Source: Dendrolimus kikuchii (Eukaryota > Arthropoda > Insecta > Lepidoptera > Lasiocampidae). From it: a DNA stretch of 64,000 bases. A model generated the notes under the pieces. It was not told the origin of the DNA. It made no database searches and was given only the letters and a program-made list of their open reading frames with translations. A program made the translations under genes and the position numbers. Location: assembly GCA_019925095.2 (NCBI GenBank), contig CM034413.1:1617001-1681000 (forward strand), given 5' to 3'. Positions 1 to 9,839 of the stretch are shown one piece after another. Positions within the stretch are counted from its first letter, which is position 1. Every line of letters begins with the position of its first letter.

Positions 1-40
1 AAATTGCGCGGACGGAGGAGTATGAAATTTCGCACACTTA
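1..40. repeat. U1 repeat, left part interrupted by a Helitron
   Basis: These 40 bases recur almost exactly at 13898-13937. There the sequence continues with TAGT, matching what follows the Helitron at 2317. This shows the empty target site to be ...cactta|TAGT. Confidence 0.7.
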
Positions 41-2316
41 TCTATATATATAAAAATCAATGCCACTTTTCGTTGTAATTTTATAACTTGAGAACGACTT
101 TACCGATTTTGATGAAATTTTGTGTGTGTGTTTGAGTGGGTTCCCGGGTGGTTTAGATCCGCAATTGGAACCGGTAGGTGGCGCTGAGATCGGTTTCTAG
201 AATCCTCCTAATCGCCTGGAGCGATTTTGTTTTTGTGTGTTTGAGTGGGTTCCCGGATGGTTTAGATCCGCAATTGGAACCGGTAGGTGGCGCTGAGATC
301 GGTTTCTAGAATCCTCCTAATCGCCTGGAGCGATTTTGTTTTTGTGTGTTTGAGTGGGTTCCCGGGTGGTTTAGATCCGCAATTGGAACCGGTAGGTGGC
401 GCTGAGATCGATTTCTAGAATCCCCCTAATCGCCTGGAGCGATTTTGTTTTTGTGTGTTTGAGTGGGTTCCCGGGTGGTTTAGATCCGCAATTGGAACCG
501 GTAGGTGGCGCTGAGATCGGTTTCTAGAATCCTCCTAATCGCCTGGAGCGATTTTGTTTTGGTGTGTTTGAGTGGGTTCCCGGGTGGTTTAGATCCGCAA
601 TTGGAACCGGTAGTTGGCGCTGAGATCGGTTTCTAGAATCCCCCTAATCGCCTGGAGCGATTTTGTTTTTGTGTGTTTGAGTGGGTTCCCGGGTGGTTTA
701 GATCCGCAATTGGAACCGGTAGGTGGCGCTGAGATCGGTTTCTAGAATCCTCCTAATCGCCTGGAGCGATTTTGTTTTGGTGTGTTTGAGTGGGTTCCCG
801 GGTGGTTTAGATCCGCAATTGGAACCGGTAGTTGGCGCTGAGATCGGTTTCTAGAATCCTCCTAATCGCCTGGAGCGATTTTGTTTTGGTGTGTTTGAGT
901 GGGTTCCCGGGTGGTTTAGATCCGCAATTGGAACCGGTAGTTGGCGCTGAGATCGGTTTCTAGAATCCCCCTAATCGCCTGGAGCGATTTTGTTTTTGTG
1001 TGTTTGAGTGGGTTCCCGGGTGGTTTAGATCCGCAATTGGAACCGGTAGGTGGCGCTGAGATCGGTTTCTAGAATCCTCCTAATCGCCTGGAGCGATTTT
1101 GTTTTGGTGTGTTTGAGTGGGTTCCCGGGTGGTTTAGATCCGCAATTGGAACCGGTAGTTGGCGCTGAGATCGGTTTCTAGAATCCTCCTAATCGCCTGG
1201 AGCGATTTTGTTTTGGTGTGTTTGAGTGGGTTCCCGGGTGGTTTAGATCCGCAATTGGAACCGGTAGTTGGCGCTGAGATCGGTTTCTAGAATCCCCCTA
1301 ATCGCCTGGAGCGATTTTGTTTTTGTGTGTTTGAGTGGGTTCCCGGGTGGTTTAGATCCGCAATTGGAACCGGTAGGTGGCGCTGAGATCGGTTTCTAGA
1401 ATCCTCCTAATCGCCTGGAGCGATTTTGTTTTGGTGTGTTTGAGTGGGTTCCCGGGTGGTTTAGATCCGCAATTGGAACCGGTAGTTGGCGCTGAGATCG
1501 GTTTCTAGAATCCTCCTAATCGCCTGGAGCGATTTTGTTTTGGTGTGTTTGAGTGGGTTCCCGGGTGGTTTAGATCCGCAATTGGAACCGGTAGGTGGCG
1601 CTGAGATCGGTTTCTAGAATCCCCCTAATCGCCTGGAGCGATTTTGTTTTTGTGTGTTTGAGTGGGTTCCCGGGTGGTTTAGATCCGCAATTGGAACCGG
1701 TAGGTGGCGCTGAGATCGGTTTCTAGAATCCTCCTAATCGCCTGGAGCGATTTTGTTTTTGTGTGTTTGAGTGGGTTCCCGGGTGGTTTAGATCCGCAAT
1801 TGGAACCGGTAGGTGGCGCTGAGATCGGTTTCTAGAATCCTCCTAATCGCCTGGAGCGATTTTGTTTTGGTGTGTTTGAGTGGGTTCCCGGGTGGTTTAG
1901 ATCCGCAATTGGAACCGGTAGGTGGCGCTGAGATCGGTTTCTAGAATCCTCCTAATCGCCTGGAGCGATTTTGTTTTTGTGTGTTTGAGTGGGTTCCCGG
2001 GTGGTTTAGATCCGCAATTGGAACCGGTAGGTGGCGCTGAGATCGGTTTCTAGAATCCTCCTAATCGCCTGGAGCGATTTTGTTTTTGTGTGTTTGAGTG
2101 GGTTCCCGGGTGGTTTAGTTTTGCAATTGGAACCGGTAGGTGGCGCTGAGATCGGTTTCTAGAATCCTCCTAATCGCCTGGAGCGATTTTGTTTTTGTGT
2201 GTTTGAGTGGGTTCCCGGGTGGTTTAGTTTTGCAATTAGAACCGGTAGGTGGCGCTGAGATCGGGTCCGAGATTTTTATTTTTTCAGAGTAGGACAACGT
2301 CTGCCAGGGCCGCTAG
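41..2316 (+). mobile_element. Hel-2 non-autonomous Helitron expanded by an internal tandem array
   Basis: The element starts TCTATATATATAAAA after an A and ends with ...GCCGCTAG before a T, the A|TC...CTAG|T arrangement of Helitrons. No TIR or TSD is seen, as expected for rolling-circle insertion. Positions 43-130 match the 5' ends of related copies (for example 26171), including the 'cttgagaacgactttaccgatttt' type of lead sequence. The 3' terminal 60 bases (cagagtaggacaacgtctgcc) match 26450-26489. It has no RepHel coding. The interior is almost entirely the 109-bp array. Confidence 0.85.
131..2282. repeat. 109-bp tandem repeat array, about 19.7 copies, with trimeric higher-order pattern
   Basis: Units begin TTTGAGTGGG at 131 and then every 109 bases without slippage to 2202; the last is partial. 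Three diagnostic sites vary: linker TTTTTG/TTTTGG, GTAGGTGG/GTAGTTGG and ATCCTCC/ATCCCCC. Copies 6-8, 9-11 and 12-14 repeat the same A-B-C order (copy 14 differs at one site), a 327-bp higher-order unit. Edge copies 1-2 and 19-20 are the most divergent. The unit is the core found in one to two partial copies in other Hel-2 elements (19134-19697, 26171-26489). Confidence 0.93.
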
Positions 2317-2890
2317 TAGTATATATAGAGAAGGAGTGCAGAGTGCTAATATTTTTTTTTTAATTACACACACTACCATGTATTTGACACACACACGCAT
2401 TTATACTCTTTTGTTTATTGCTCAAGTCAAATTAACAGTGTAGCCTTGGCGAAACCTGTGATTATGGAAGTCTTTGATAACAGAACCTTAATAATATTCT
2501 GTTATCGGATCAGTATGGCGATCCAGTGGGGAACGTAGCCAGCCTTCTGGGCACCTTACCCATAGAAGACGGTGATCTGGGCTCAGTATTCTACTTATAG
2601 TCTTGAGGGACTATCAGTAGAATACAATACAAATAAGTTTTCTTGCGTTGTATTCGATTATTTTTACTGTACACAATTGCCCCATAAAAAATGTTCAAAC
2701 TTATAATTTAAATTAATTATGGTCGAATTTCGACCACTAGGCGACCACTAGTACTTAAAATTATATCATATTAGCGTCTCTTCTGTGGCATAGTGATAAA
2801 AACGAAATGATTGAGTTTTCAAAAACTTATGCTCTACCGGTGATGCTTCTAGTGCCAAAATAAAATTTGACACGTTAATGTGTTAAGAAA
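2317..2890. repeat. U1 repeat, right part
   Basis: 2365-2465 matches 14298-14400, and 2693-2889 matches 21137-21329, both at high identity. No coding capacity, TIRs or LTRs were recognised, so the class is unknown. Confidence 0.6.
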
Positions 2891-4863
2891 ATCGACGCTG
2901 TAATGCGCCTGAGAAGCCTGGCGGAGGAAGCAGTCTCCCGGGGCGAGGTATTATTGGCGGTGTCTCTTGACATCGCCAACGCCTTTAATTCCTTGCCCTG
3001 GCCTTGCATCATGGAGGCACTCCGGTATTTCGGGGTGCCGTCCTACCTCCGCCGAATAGTCGGGGATTATTTAAATGAACGAGCCGTCATTTACCCGGTC
3101 CACGAGGGATGGAATCGGCGAGCCATGGTGTGCGGTGTTCCACAGGGGTCGGTTCTTGGTCCCCTCCTGTGGAACATCGCATACGACTGGACGTTACGCA
3201 GCAGGGTCCTCCCCGGCGTCAGCATCATATGCTACGCGGATGATACCCTGATCGCAGCACGAGGGAGGACCCACCGGCAGGCGTGCCTTCTAGGCACGGC
3301 TGGGGTGTCCTTAGTAGTAGGCAGGATCCGGCGTCTTGGACTGGAGGTGGCGCTTCAGAAGACCGAGGCCGTGTTCTTTCACGGTCCTCGGAACCGTCCA
3401 CCTCCAGACACTGCTATTATAGTAGGAGGCATCCGCGTCGGCATCGGGGAGACCATGAAATACCTTGGATTGGTCCTCGATAGCCGGTGGGATTTTTCGG
3501 CAAATTTTCTGCAGCTGCTCCCCAGACTCAAGGGGGCAGCGGGTGCGCTGTCGCGCTTGCTCCCCAACGTCGGGGGGCCGAACGCCACGTGCCGAAAACT
3601 CTTCGAAGGCATCGTACGGTCGATGGCCCTCTACGGGGCCCCTGTATGGGCGGATCGCCTGACGGCCAAAAACGCTCCGCTACTGCGTCAAGCACAGCGC
3701 ATAATGGCCGTCAGGGCAATAAGGGGATACCGTACGGTGTCCTTTGAAGTGGCCTCGCTACTCGCCGGATCCCTCCCATGGGACCTGGAAGCCAGGGTCC
3801 TGGCGTCACTGTATGTGTGGCGCAAAGAGGCCCTGGCCAGGGGCACCAGACCCGCGCCTCGCGAAATCGAGGCGTGCAGGTCGGAGCTCCGCCAGGTCGC
3901 CGTGGGAGTCTGGGAAGATCGCCTCAGACGCCCCAGCGCGGGCCCCGCCACCATCGAGGCGGTGAGGCCCGTCCTGCCGGATTGGATTGGACGAACTCAC
4001 GGCACCCTGACGTTCAGGCTCACGCAGGTCCTCTCGGGGCACGGCTGCTTCGGGAGGTACCTGTGTCGCCTCGGCCGCGAGCCGACGTCAGGGTGCCACC
4101 ATTGCGACACAGGCGACGAGGATACGGCGCTGCATACCCTACAGCAATGTCCTGCATGGACGGAGCAGCGCCGACAGCTCGTCGCCTTCACCGGATTCGA
4201 CCTACGCTCCCGGCCGTGGTTCGCACCATGGTCGGGAGCCGCACCGGATGGGACGCCGTCTCCTCCTTTTGCGAGCACGTTATGTTTGCGAAGGAAGAGG
4301 CGGAGCGGGAGCGTGAGCGTACGTCCTTGCTCCGCTCCCGCCAAAGGAGGACGCGCCGACGCCGGAGGTCCGAGTTCGACTTTCGGCCACCGTAAGCGGG
4401 CGGCGCGGGTGCGGCCCCTAGGGATATAGGGGTTCTCACTCACCCGCACATGCCGTCGAGATGAGAGCGCGAGTGTTCCGCGCGCGCTCATCTCTCTTCC
4501 CGTGGGGCGCGTTACAGACCGCCCCACGCATGGAATAGACCAAGTTGTAGCCGAGGGATACGTCCCCTGGCATAGGAAGAGGCCCAGTGAGGGGGGCCCA
4601 CGCCTGCCAGGGCACCGCGCAGTCGGGCAGCCCATTTCCCGTAGCCCTGGCATAAGGCGCAGGACGGAACACCCAGGGGTTTTAGTGGGTATCCCTAACT
4701 GGGGAGTGGCAATAGCGTGGCACCAGTTCTGACTGGACACGCTAGTGGCACCCCCGATCTGGCGAATCCCACACTCACACCGGTCGCGAACATCCCCCCA
4801 GGCTTCTGTGCCTGTCGCGGCTTAGTCCTCAAACGGATTTCGCCTGGCAAAAAAAAAAAAAAA
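2891..4863 (+). mobile_element. R1-a: 5'-truncated R1-clade LINE with poly(A)
   Basis: It starts inside the reverse transcriptase (codons before the first Met read IDAV in frame), has an RT and C-terminal zinc-finger region, a GC-rich 3' UTR (about 4396-4850) and a 15-base poly(A) at 4849-4863. Compared with the intact U1+SINE-A arrangement at 21137-21648, about 177 bp of target (the start of SINE-A) are missing at the insertion point, and there is no obvious TSD. Confidence 0.85.
2903..4429 (+). pseudogene. R1-clade reverse transcriptase ORF2, 5'-truncated and frameshifted
   Basis: The reading frame of 508 codons carries RT motifs: SLDIANAF at residues 21-28, GVPQGSVLGPLL at 78-89 and catalytic YADD at 111-114. 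A CCHC-type zinc motif follows (C398, C401, H411, C416, then PAWTEQRR), as in R1-clade ORF2 proteins. From about 4203 the expected C-terminus (VVRTMVGS, then SFCEHVMFAKEEAERERER, stop at 4393-4395) is found in another frame, so the last ~75 residues of this frame are an artefact of a one-base indel. The endonuclease and N-terminal RT are missing. The GC-rich codon use matches other R1-type LINEs and contrasts with the flanks. In intact relatives the protein nicks the target DNA and reverse-transcribes its own RNA; this copy cannot. Confidence 0.85.
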
Positions 4864-5232
4864 TTGTGACCAGGCTCCAGTCTCCCTTAAGAGAGCAGCA
4901 GCGCATTTGTAGCACCTTTGGTGTTGCAAATATCCATAGGCGATGTTGGCAATACCAACAAACAATTGATTTTTGACTTTTGTCACCTACAAATTTTTCC
5001 TTCTAATGTAATGGTGCAAATTTAGTAGATTTATTAAATATCTCTCGTGATACAATTGCTACCCTTTCCTTAATAGTTTGATTTAATCATATGGTCCTTC
5101 GAGCCGGATACTGGTATCACACTGAACAACTTACAAATAAACAATTGCTCTGAACAGCCGATGGTAACCGCTTTCCATCAAGTGGGCCGTCTGCCTGTCT
5201 GCTGAACTCCCGCAATAAAAAATAAAATAAAG
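4864..5232 (+). mobile_element. SINE-A 3' part, split by a 213-bp insertion
   Basis: 4864-4945 and 5159-5232 join to the 3' part of SINE-A (gtgaccagg... to ...gcaataaaa). The break carries the duplicated CGATG (4941-4945 and 5159-5163). Confidence 0.8.
4946..5158. mobile_element. 213-bp insertion, possibly a solo LTR (BEL/Pao-like)
   Basis: It is flanked by a 5-bp TSD, CGATG. It contains 'atggtccttcgagccggat', a string I associate with insect BEL/Pao elements. The ends (TTGGCAA...GAACAGC) are not canonical TG...CA, so the class is uncertain. Confidence 0.4.
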
Positions 5233-5302
5233 ATACTTGTGCTATAGCAGAAAGTGAATGAAGAGTAATCTGTGGTGCTTTCTAATCTTGTAATATAATT
5301 AG

Positions 5303-5595
5303 GAGCTTTTGGGGGGAACTGAAAGGAGACGCTGTGCAGTTTTATTTTCTAAAAATCTGTAAAATTACTTTAAAATGAACAATATTTATAGGATATTGAT
5401 AGTTTTTGAGTAGTAATTATGTGTTTTGTCAGAAATGAACTTTTGTGTTGTCACAAGAACTCCGTTAAACGACACTAGCTGATTACCTACAGTTCAGCTG
5501 TGCTACACATAGGCTTAAGAAAATGAAGAAACTATATTGTAAACTAAGATCTGGCTTAAAGGCCTAGCTGCCAAGCCATAAACCTAAATAAATAA
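5303..5595 (+). mobile_element. SINE-B copy 1 of a tandem pair
   Basis: It begins GAGCTTTTGGGGGG and ends in an A-rich tail after 'gccaagccataaac'. A 15-bp TSD (ttgtaatataattag) is at 5288-5302 and 5596-5610. No tRNA-like head is evident, so SINE versus LINE tail is unresolved. Confidence 0.75.
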
Positions 5596-5610
5596 TTGTA
5601 ATATAATTAG

Positions 5611-5879
5611 GAGTTTTTGGCGGGAACTGAAAGGAGATGTTGTGCTGCGCAGTTTTATTTTCTAAAAATGTGTAAAATTATTCTAAAATGAACAATAGTT
5701 GTAGGATATTGATAGTTTTTGAGTAGTCATTATGTGTTTTGCGAGAAATGTGAACTGTATAGTCAAATGTGGCCTTTTGAGTTGTCACAAAAACTCCGTT
5801 GAATGGTGTGGATTGTAGCCTACAATACAACTGCGCCTTACTTAAAGGCCTAGTTGCCAAGCCATAAAAGTAAAAAAAA
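5611..5879 (+). mobile_element. SINE-B copy 2, sharing the TSD of copy 1
   Basis: It begins GAGTTTTTGGCGGG right after the second copy of ttgtaatataattag and is followed by a third, slightly altered copy at 5880-5898. The short AT-rich stretch 5899-6104 holds nothing recognised. Confidence 0.75.
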
Positions 5880-6116
5880 TGTAATATAATATAATTAGGG
5901 AATTTTTTAACTGAAGACGGTCGTTTTTGATACTTCTTTTTCAGTACGTATTTATTTCCAGGGTGATGTTCGCAAGTGTCCAAAGTACTGATGACAAGAC
6001 CTACATGAGGGAAATGATGACAATACAGAAGGAGTGGCTACTAGAGATAGCACCGCATTATTATAAAGAGACTTGATAAATTTGAATCTATACACATGAG
6101 TAAAATTGAAGTGTCT

Positions 6117-6350
6117 AATATTTTCTTAAGTTTTCGCGACTTGTATACATAATTAAACTACGTTTCAACGGTTTTAAGCGAGGGAATTTTATTTGAATTT
6201 GGTTTTTCCGACGTTTCGGCCACTTGTCAGTGGCCGCGATCACGGGAGACAGAGATGTCAAGTGTCAACGAGTATTGTTAAAGTTTTATTTAGCCTACCG
6301 CCAATTTGTTAATTTTAATTTTGTTTATGGTTATTATTTAATCTAATTTA
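6117..6350 (-). mobile_element. PLE-1 fragment with 12-bp TSD
   Basis: It is flanked by attgaagtgtct at 6105-6116 and 6351-6362. It contains the terminal module (aactacgtttcaacgg, then the hairpin ggccact/agtggcc near 6216-6240 on the minus strand) and part of the internal region (gagtattgttaaag). No ORF. Confidence 0.72.
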
Positions 6351-6399
6351 ATTGAAGTGTCTGTTGGTAATGTCAAAATAAAAATATGAAAAAAAATCA

Positions 6400-6644
6400 G
6401 ACCAGAAGATTGCGAAACTGCAATTTTTAGAGTTTTTCTCTGTCTGTCTGTCTGGATGTTCTGGCTAATCTCTGAAACGGCTGGAATTGAAATTTCCGCG
6501 GGATTCCCGGAATAAAGTACCGCAGCGTTTACAAAAAGGATGTAAGCTATCCTTTTAGTGATAACTGTGTCGAAACTGTACTTTACTAAATGATAGCTTA
6601 CATTATTTAAGTCAAGCGTGGACGAAGTCGCGGGCGTATTCTAG
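6400..6644 (+). mobile_element. Helitron-like fragment, 3' end CTAG|T
   Basis: It ends 'gaagtcgcgggcgtattCTAG' before T. The body has the tctgtctgtctg and 'gaaacggctggaatt' strings usual for such elements. The 5' end is not defined. Confidence 0.5.
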
Positions 6645-7050
6645 TAGTATGTATATAGGAAACCTACTTAGACACTGGCGGCCTTACTTATAATAATCTC
6701 GCTAAGAAACGATTAGCCATCTCTTAACCTAATCCCGTCACATTCAAACCCTAAAGCATCGAATGTCCGGTAACATTTCCTTATCCACGTGTACTTACCC
6801 GGGACCACCTAAGAGCACATACACACACACGAAATTTCATTGGCCGAGCCGTATCTTGTAATCGCTTCCTAAATATCGTCGCGACACCACGTTTATGGGT
6901 AAGATTTTCACTAATCAGTTGCTGAGCAGTTTCTTTAAATTTAATTAAGGATTATAAGTAAGGCCCAAAGTATTAAAATAAGTATACCATTTTTGAATAT
7001 TATTAGTACTAGAGTCGCGCGCTTTCGGCCATTAGAGTGCATAACTACTT
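6645..7050. other. No gene recognised
   Basis: AT-rich unique-looking sequence. One 40-base stretch (6908-6950, cactaatcagttgctgagca and following) recurs inside the Helitron at 7389-7432. Confidence 0.5.
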
Positions 7051-7252
7051 ACTCAATGGCGAAAGTAACGGTAAGCGTTCATTTTTTTTGGTGCTTGGTT
7101 ACGCCCTGGCTTTGTGGAGGCCGCATCAGGTCTAATAAGAAACAAGTGTCTAATGCTACTGTAAGTTGCTATTGATATCTTGATGTGAAATAGTATATGG
7201 TCTTAATTAATAGAAAATCGGAGTCAAACCCTTATCAATGAATATCATTTTA

Positions 7253-7478
7253 TCTTATACTAATATATAAACGTGAAGAGTTTGTTGTTTGAACGCTAAT
7301 CTCAGGAACTACTGAACGAAATTGAATGATTAACGTAGGTTAGATACCCAATTTATTCGAGGAAAGCTATAGGCTTTATGTCATCACGCTTTCACTAATC
7401 AGTTGCTGAGCAATTTCTTTAAATTTAAGAAATCGTTTTGAAAAAAGGTCCAAAGTACGACGTCGCGGGCGTAGCTAG
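7253..7478 (+). mobile_element. Hel-1 Helitron in block 1, with a foreign internal patch
   Basis: A|TCTTATACTAATATATAAA start and GTAGCTAG|T end. The interior 7389-7432 is not Hel-1 sequence but matches 6908-6950. Confidence 0.78.
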
Positions 7479-8116
7479 TTTAGATATATTGCATAGTAAC
7501 TAAACAAGTCGTCGGCTGCGACTTAACTTTCTGATACAGAATGAGTAACTTCTCACTGGGCGTAGTGGCGAAGGTGGGAGGTAATAAAGTGGAATCCTAC
7601 TAAAAATAACTCACGCCCTGGAGGTTTTTTTATTGCAGGAGATTTTATACAGGCAACGGCTCATTTAATGGAAAGTAGTACCCAATTGCCTATCACGTTT
7701 GATAATAACAAACAGTGCTACAAGTTTATGAGCTGTATAATCGATTCAAGAGGAGAATATGGAACGACTTTGCGCCATATTGCCGGAACACAACTCAAGG
7801 TAAATATTATATTCAGACAATTTACTAGTAAACCAACCAAAGGTATTTAAAAAGATGTAAGATGACTATTTATATTGATATGTACTGTGAGTTGTTTTGT
7901 CGCCATACTTAAAACAGACCACACGGTGACAGGATAATAGTACATTTTGGTCCTAGTGTGCAACATTGATGATTACTGTGTGGAAGCCGCATTATTTTGT
8001 AATAAAACCTTGTGTCTAATAATACTGTCAGTTGCTATTGAACTGTTGATGTGAAATAGTATATGGTCTTTAATTAATACAAAATATAGTCCAAGTGAAG
8101 TGCTGCTTTCATTTTA

Positions 8117-8344
8117 TCTTATACTAATATATAAAGCTGAAGAGTTTGTGTGTTTGAACGCGCTAATCTCAGGAACTACTGGTCTGATTTGAAAAATTCT
8201 TTCAGTGTTAGATAGCCCATTTATCGAGGAAGGCTATAGGCTTTATATCATCACGCTAAGACCAATAGGTGCGGAGCGCCAATGTTTTAAAACCGGGGGG
8301 TTTTGAAAAAAAATCCACGCGGACGACGTCGCGGGCGTAGCTAG
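8117..8344 (+). mobile_element. Hel-1 Helitron in block 2
   Basis: A|TCTTATACTAATATATAAAG start and GTAGCTAG|T end; 228 bp. It occupies the same place in the duplicated block as the copy at 7253. Confidence 0.82.
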
Positions 8345-8807
8345 TATAGATATATGTGCATACACCAACTAACCAAGTTACAGTCGGCTGCGACTTAACA
8401 TTCTGATACACAAATTTTAAGTTGTGGGTGGGCGTAGTGGGTAGGGGGGAGGTATACTTACCCCTACTACAACCCCTAAGGTCCGGAGGTCTTAATTTTT
8501 TTTAATTTTATAAACAATCTCATTTAATTTTGTAGTAAAATTGTGTCACTTTTGATAATAACAAACAGTGATTTGAGTTTATGAGTGTATAATGCGATTC
8601 AAATGATAATAGGATCGACTTTGCGCCATATTGTGACTTTAAATAATTAAATATTATATTCAGAAAATTTACTAGTAATTTAACCTTTTTATTTAAATTT
8701 GATGCAAGAAGACTATTTATTATTGATATGCAAATAAGTTTTTTGCAAACCATACTTTTCAAGTGACATTTGACAGATAATAGTACATTATGGTACTAGT
8801 GTGTAAC

Positions 8808-9285
8808 ATTGGTGATTACCGCCGAGGCGCCATTGAGACTCGAGCCGTAGGCGAGGGTCTTAAGAGAGCCGAGGACGGTAATCATCAATACACACGTGTA
8901 TCATACGACGTTTTTCAACACACTTGTGAATAAAATAACAACAAAAACTCATTTTATTTAGTAGATAAAAAAAAGTTATATATGAGTGAAAGTTTTATTT
9001 ATTAAACACGTACGAGTTAAAATTATCTATTTAAATAAGAAGTTGCATGAAATGAGCAAGCAATAGGAACATTAATTTATTTGTTCTATAGAACACGATC
9101 TTTTTTTTTTAATAAAAACTTTTTTAAGAACAAAGCAACTCAACCAATAAAATTTAAAAAAGAAATCTATAACTCACTAGTGAATTATAATGTTTTTTAC
9201 TCACAGTTTGATAATGGGTGTCATTCTGTGCCTAATTGCGGTGACCATAGAGCCACTTTATAAGCAAGTGTGTTGAAAATGTTAT
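8808..9285. repeat. Foldback-type element candidate
   Basis: A GC-rich imperfect hairpin (ggtgattaccg ... cggtaatcatc, 8813-8890) is followed by inverted sequences tttttcaacacacttgtg (8912-8929) and caagtgtgttgaaaa (9264-9278). The boundaries are uncertain and there is no ORF of note. Confidence 0.4.
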
Positions 9286-9409
9286 TGACATTCCTATTCT
9301 TATTTGGATCGCACAGTACTGACGAATAACTTCTCACCCTGGCTGACAAAAACCATGTATATACTTTATGTAAATTTATATCAATTAATAACATTTATCT
9401 ATAATTTAT

Positions 9410-9712
9410 TTAGGAGGGAGGGCATGTGGAAAGAATGCATGATGAAAGAATGACTAAACAGATATACAATGCAAAAGTGGATGGATGCAGAAGTCGTGGA
9501 AGGCCACGACACACCTTCCATGATCAAATTGATCGTGTACTAGCAGAAGGTGATGTCAGGAGCCTTAAAGAACAGACGAGCGTGCATGACAAGAGTTATG
9601 AATGTCAAAGAGGCAAGTGAGGTGTGTAAGAATAAGCCTAAATGGCACTCTGTTGTTCGTGCCTACCCCGCAAGGGAACTGGCGTGAAGTTATGTATGTA
9701 TGTATGTGTATT
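9410..9712 (+). mobile_element. RTE-1 3' end, 5'-truncated, frameshifted
   Basis: TSD tataatttat at 9400-9409 and 9713-9722. The coding part starts near MTKQIYNAKV and shifts frame after RSLK, so it is a dead copy. The tail is tatgtatgtatgtatg. Confidence 0.8.
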
Positions 9713-9839
9713 TATAATTTATGTAGTGTAGTTAGTCTAACTTGTATGTGTTTTGTTCTGTTTACAGGTATACAGAAAACCTTACTATACAATGTACCGG
9801 TCAAAATTTATATTATAGAACTTAATTTGCTACATTAGT

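Larger units (their letters stand above)
7050..8800. repeat. Two tandem copies of an ~0.86-kb block, each carrying a Hel-1 Helitron
   Basis: Anchors recur at 849-863 base spacing: gctattga (7169/8032), cttatactaatatataaa (7255/8118), tagatatat (7482/8347), gataataacaaacagtg (7700/8552), actattta (7864/8713). The copies are diverged by indels. Part of the block (ctccggaccttaggggttg) is also present inverted at 10738-10830. Confidence 0.75.

Noticed and set aside
131..2282. Regular array that might suggest CRISPR or a protein-coding repeat
   Set aside because: Units are near-identical along all 109 bp with no variable spacers, contain stops in all frames, and lie within Helitron ends.
3778..4395. 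Independent Arg-rich protein overlapping the R1 ORF
   Set aside because: Only its end corresponds to the R1 C-terminus after a frameshift; the rest is an out-of-frame shadow.
7668..7850. Possible exon with acceptor (ttttttattgcag) and open frame
   Set aside because: The acceptor-like string and parts of the frame (gccggaacacaactcaagg) are decayed SINE-A sequence; the duplicate at 8520-8680 is full of stops.
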